Below, one piece after another: positions 34,798 through 35,621 of a stretch of 35,621 bases of DNA (positions are counted from its first letter, which is position 1; the number at the start of each line of letters is the position of its first letter). Position numbers and translations under genes: made by a program. Where the stretch lies: assembly GCA_013151055.1 (NCBI GenBank), contig JAADIZ010000041.1, positions 1 through 35,621 on the forward strand. The letters are read 5' to 3'. This DNA is from Campylobacterota bacterium (GTDB lineage: Bacteria > Campylobacterota > Campylobacteria > Campylobacterales > Sulfurospirillaceae). The notes beneath the pieces were generated by a model. That model did no database searches. It worked only from the letters and a program-made list of their open reading frames with translations, and was not told the DNA's origin.

Positions 34798-35550
34798 TCA
34801 ATATTCTAAATTCTTTGATAATGCATTCACTTTTCTCATTGATTCACCCTCAATAGTTACTCTATGAGAAGAGTGAACTATCCTATCTAAAATAGCATCA
34901 GCCACAGTATTATTATTGAGATAGTTATACCACTGGCTTACAGGAAGTTGAGAAGTGATAATTGTAGAGTTTATATTTGTTCTATCCTCAATTATCTCAA
35001 AGAGATTTGTGGCATCATCATCAACCATTGGAGATACTCCAAAGTCATCAAGGATGAGCAGTTGAAACCGTGAGTATTTTTTCAATAAATTTACATAAGT
35101 TCCATCTATCCTTGAGAGTCGTATCTCTTCAAGAAGTGAAGGTGTTCTTGTATAGTAAACTCTATAGGAATTATGAATAGCATGATTGGCTAGTGCTTGT
35201 GCAAGATAGCTTTTGCCCGTACCTGTTTTCCCAGTAATGATAATATTTTGTTTAGCATTGATAAAGTTTAATTGTGTCAGTGATTGAATCTGTGCTCTAT
35301 CAAGATTTCTATCTGTTTTATAATCAAGTGCATCAAGTGCTGCTTGTTTATCTTTAATCTTTGAGAGTCTATGGTTCATGATAATGCGTTTATTTTTTAA
35401 AAATATCTCCTGTGCATCGAGAAGAGAATAGAGTCTCTCCTCAAAGCTCATCTTAGAGTATGCGATATCTTCTGATTGCATCTTGTAGGACTCTAAAAGA
35501 CCTTTGTAGCCTAATGTGGCAATTTTCTCTTCTAGTTGTGAATGTGTCAT
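34798..35550 (-). CDS. istB: IS21-family helper ATPase IstB
   Basis: The 250-residue AAA+ protein has Walker A GKTGTGKS (107-114) and Walker B LLILDDFG (164-171), and an N-terminal helical part typical of IstB (LGYKGLLESYKMQSEDI). IstB is DnaC-like and directs the IstA transposase to target DNA. It is full length and lies 27 nt after istA on the same strand, with GGAAGAAT before its ATG. Confidence 0.95.
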   Translation of the reverse strand: MTHSQLEEKIATLGYKGLLESYKMQSEDIAYSKMSFEERLYSLLDAQEIFLKNKRIIMNHRLSKIKDKQAALDALDYKTDRNLDRAQIQSLTQLNFINAKQNIIITGKTGTGKSYLAQALANHAIHNSYRVYYTRTPSLLEEIRLSRIDGTYVNLLKKYSRFQLLILDDFGVSPMVDDDATNLFEIIEDRTNINSTIITSQLPVSQWYNYLNNNTVADAILDRIVHSSHRVTIEGESMRKVNALSKNLEY

Positions 35551-35577
35551 ATTAATTCTTCCTTTTTGGTATTTTGA

Positions 35578-35621
35578 TTATTGGTACTCAGTAGCACCAC
35601 GAATATTTTCATGGGTATTAA
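35578..35621 (-). CDS. istA: IS21-family transposase IstA, last 13 codons
   Basis: On the minus strand the frame reads NTHENIRGATEYQ then TAA, matching the common IstA C-terminus (HENIRG--YY). The rest of the gene lies beyond the window. Confidence 0.75.
   Translation of the reverse strand, partial: NTHENIRGATEYQ

Larger units (their letters stand above)
34691..35621 (-). mobile_element. IS21-family element, right end with istB and the tail of istA
   Basis: The end region has repeated GGCCACC (34710-34716 and 34733-34739) around GCGGTGACATTC, matching the multiple terminal repeats bound by IS21 transposases, and is more GC-rich than its surroundings. istB and the last codons of istA follow in the standard order. 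The exact outer base is uncertain, between about 34691 and 34700. Confidence 0.8.

Overview
The window is AT-rich, with short intergenic gaps and strong Shine-Dalgarno sequences. It carries the full chromosomal block tRNA-tuf-rpmG-tRNA-secE-nusG-rplK-rplA-rplJ-rplL-rpoB-rpoC followed by rpsL-rpsG-fusA. Protein character (for example the L33, RpoC and EF-G sequences) and gene order point to a Campylobacterota (epsilonproteobacterial) genome, probably an environmental relative of Sulfurimonas, Arcobacter or Sulfurospirillum. rpoB and rpoC are separate genes that overlap by 4 nt, unlike the fused gene of Helicobacter and Wolinella. I cannot name the species from sequence alone.

Layout. 1-271: 3' end of a DHA2-type MFS drug exporter. 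369-6276 (minus strand): a compact efflux operon marR-tolC-hlyD-RND, with an 18-bp perfect palindrome in front of marR as a probable operator. 6358-7101 (minus): a YaaA-family peroxide-stress protein. 7151-24643 (plus): the translation/transcription block. It starts with a perfect-consensus sigma70 promoter and tRNA-Thr, Tyr, Gly and Thr ahead of tuf, the same order as the E. coli thrU-tyrU-glyT-thrT-tufB locus. Terminators follow tuf, rpoC and fusA. A five-copy, two-hairpin intergenic repeat lies in the nusG-rplK (two copies), rplJ-rplL (two copies) and rpsL-rpsG (one copy) gaps, with base changes in its stems that mostly keep pairing. This repeat is the least explained structure in the window.

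24653-25894: tRNA-Arg(CCU) and a soluble TlpD-like chemoreceptor with a C-terminal zinc-binding (CZB) domain. 25929-32265 (plus): eight tightly packed genes with mostly 0-8 nt overlaps. They encode a FabZ/ApeI-like dehydratase, a GT2 glycosyltransferase, a flavodoxin-fold DarA-like protein, a FabH/DarB-like ketosynthase III with an intact Cys-His-Asn triad, an unknown 138-aa protein, a BtrH-like papain-fold acyltransferase, and an ABC-2 exporter pair. Together they look like the tailoring and export half of an aryl polyene/dialkylresorcinol (flexirubin-like) pigment-lipid pathway. The core chain-building genes (KS/CLF pair, ACP, ketoreductase, aryl starter enzyme) are not in the window.

32291-35621: a pile-up of insertion sequences begins 25 bp after the exporter stop codon. 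It holds an apparently complete IS4-family element with 12-bp inverted repeats beside C/G homopolymer tracts, a short chromosomal remnant with a truncated orphan ORF, an IS3-family element broken in its transposase, and the istB end of an IS21-family element at the break. The mobile elements may have cut the biosynthetic cluster or marked its edge.
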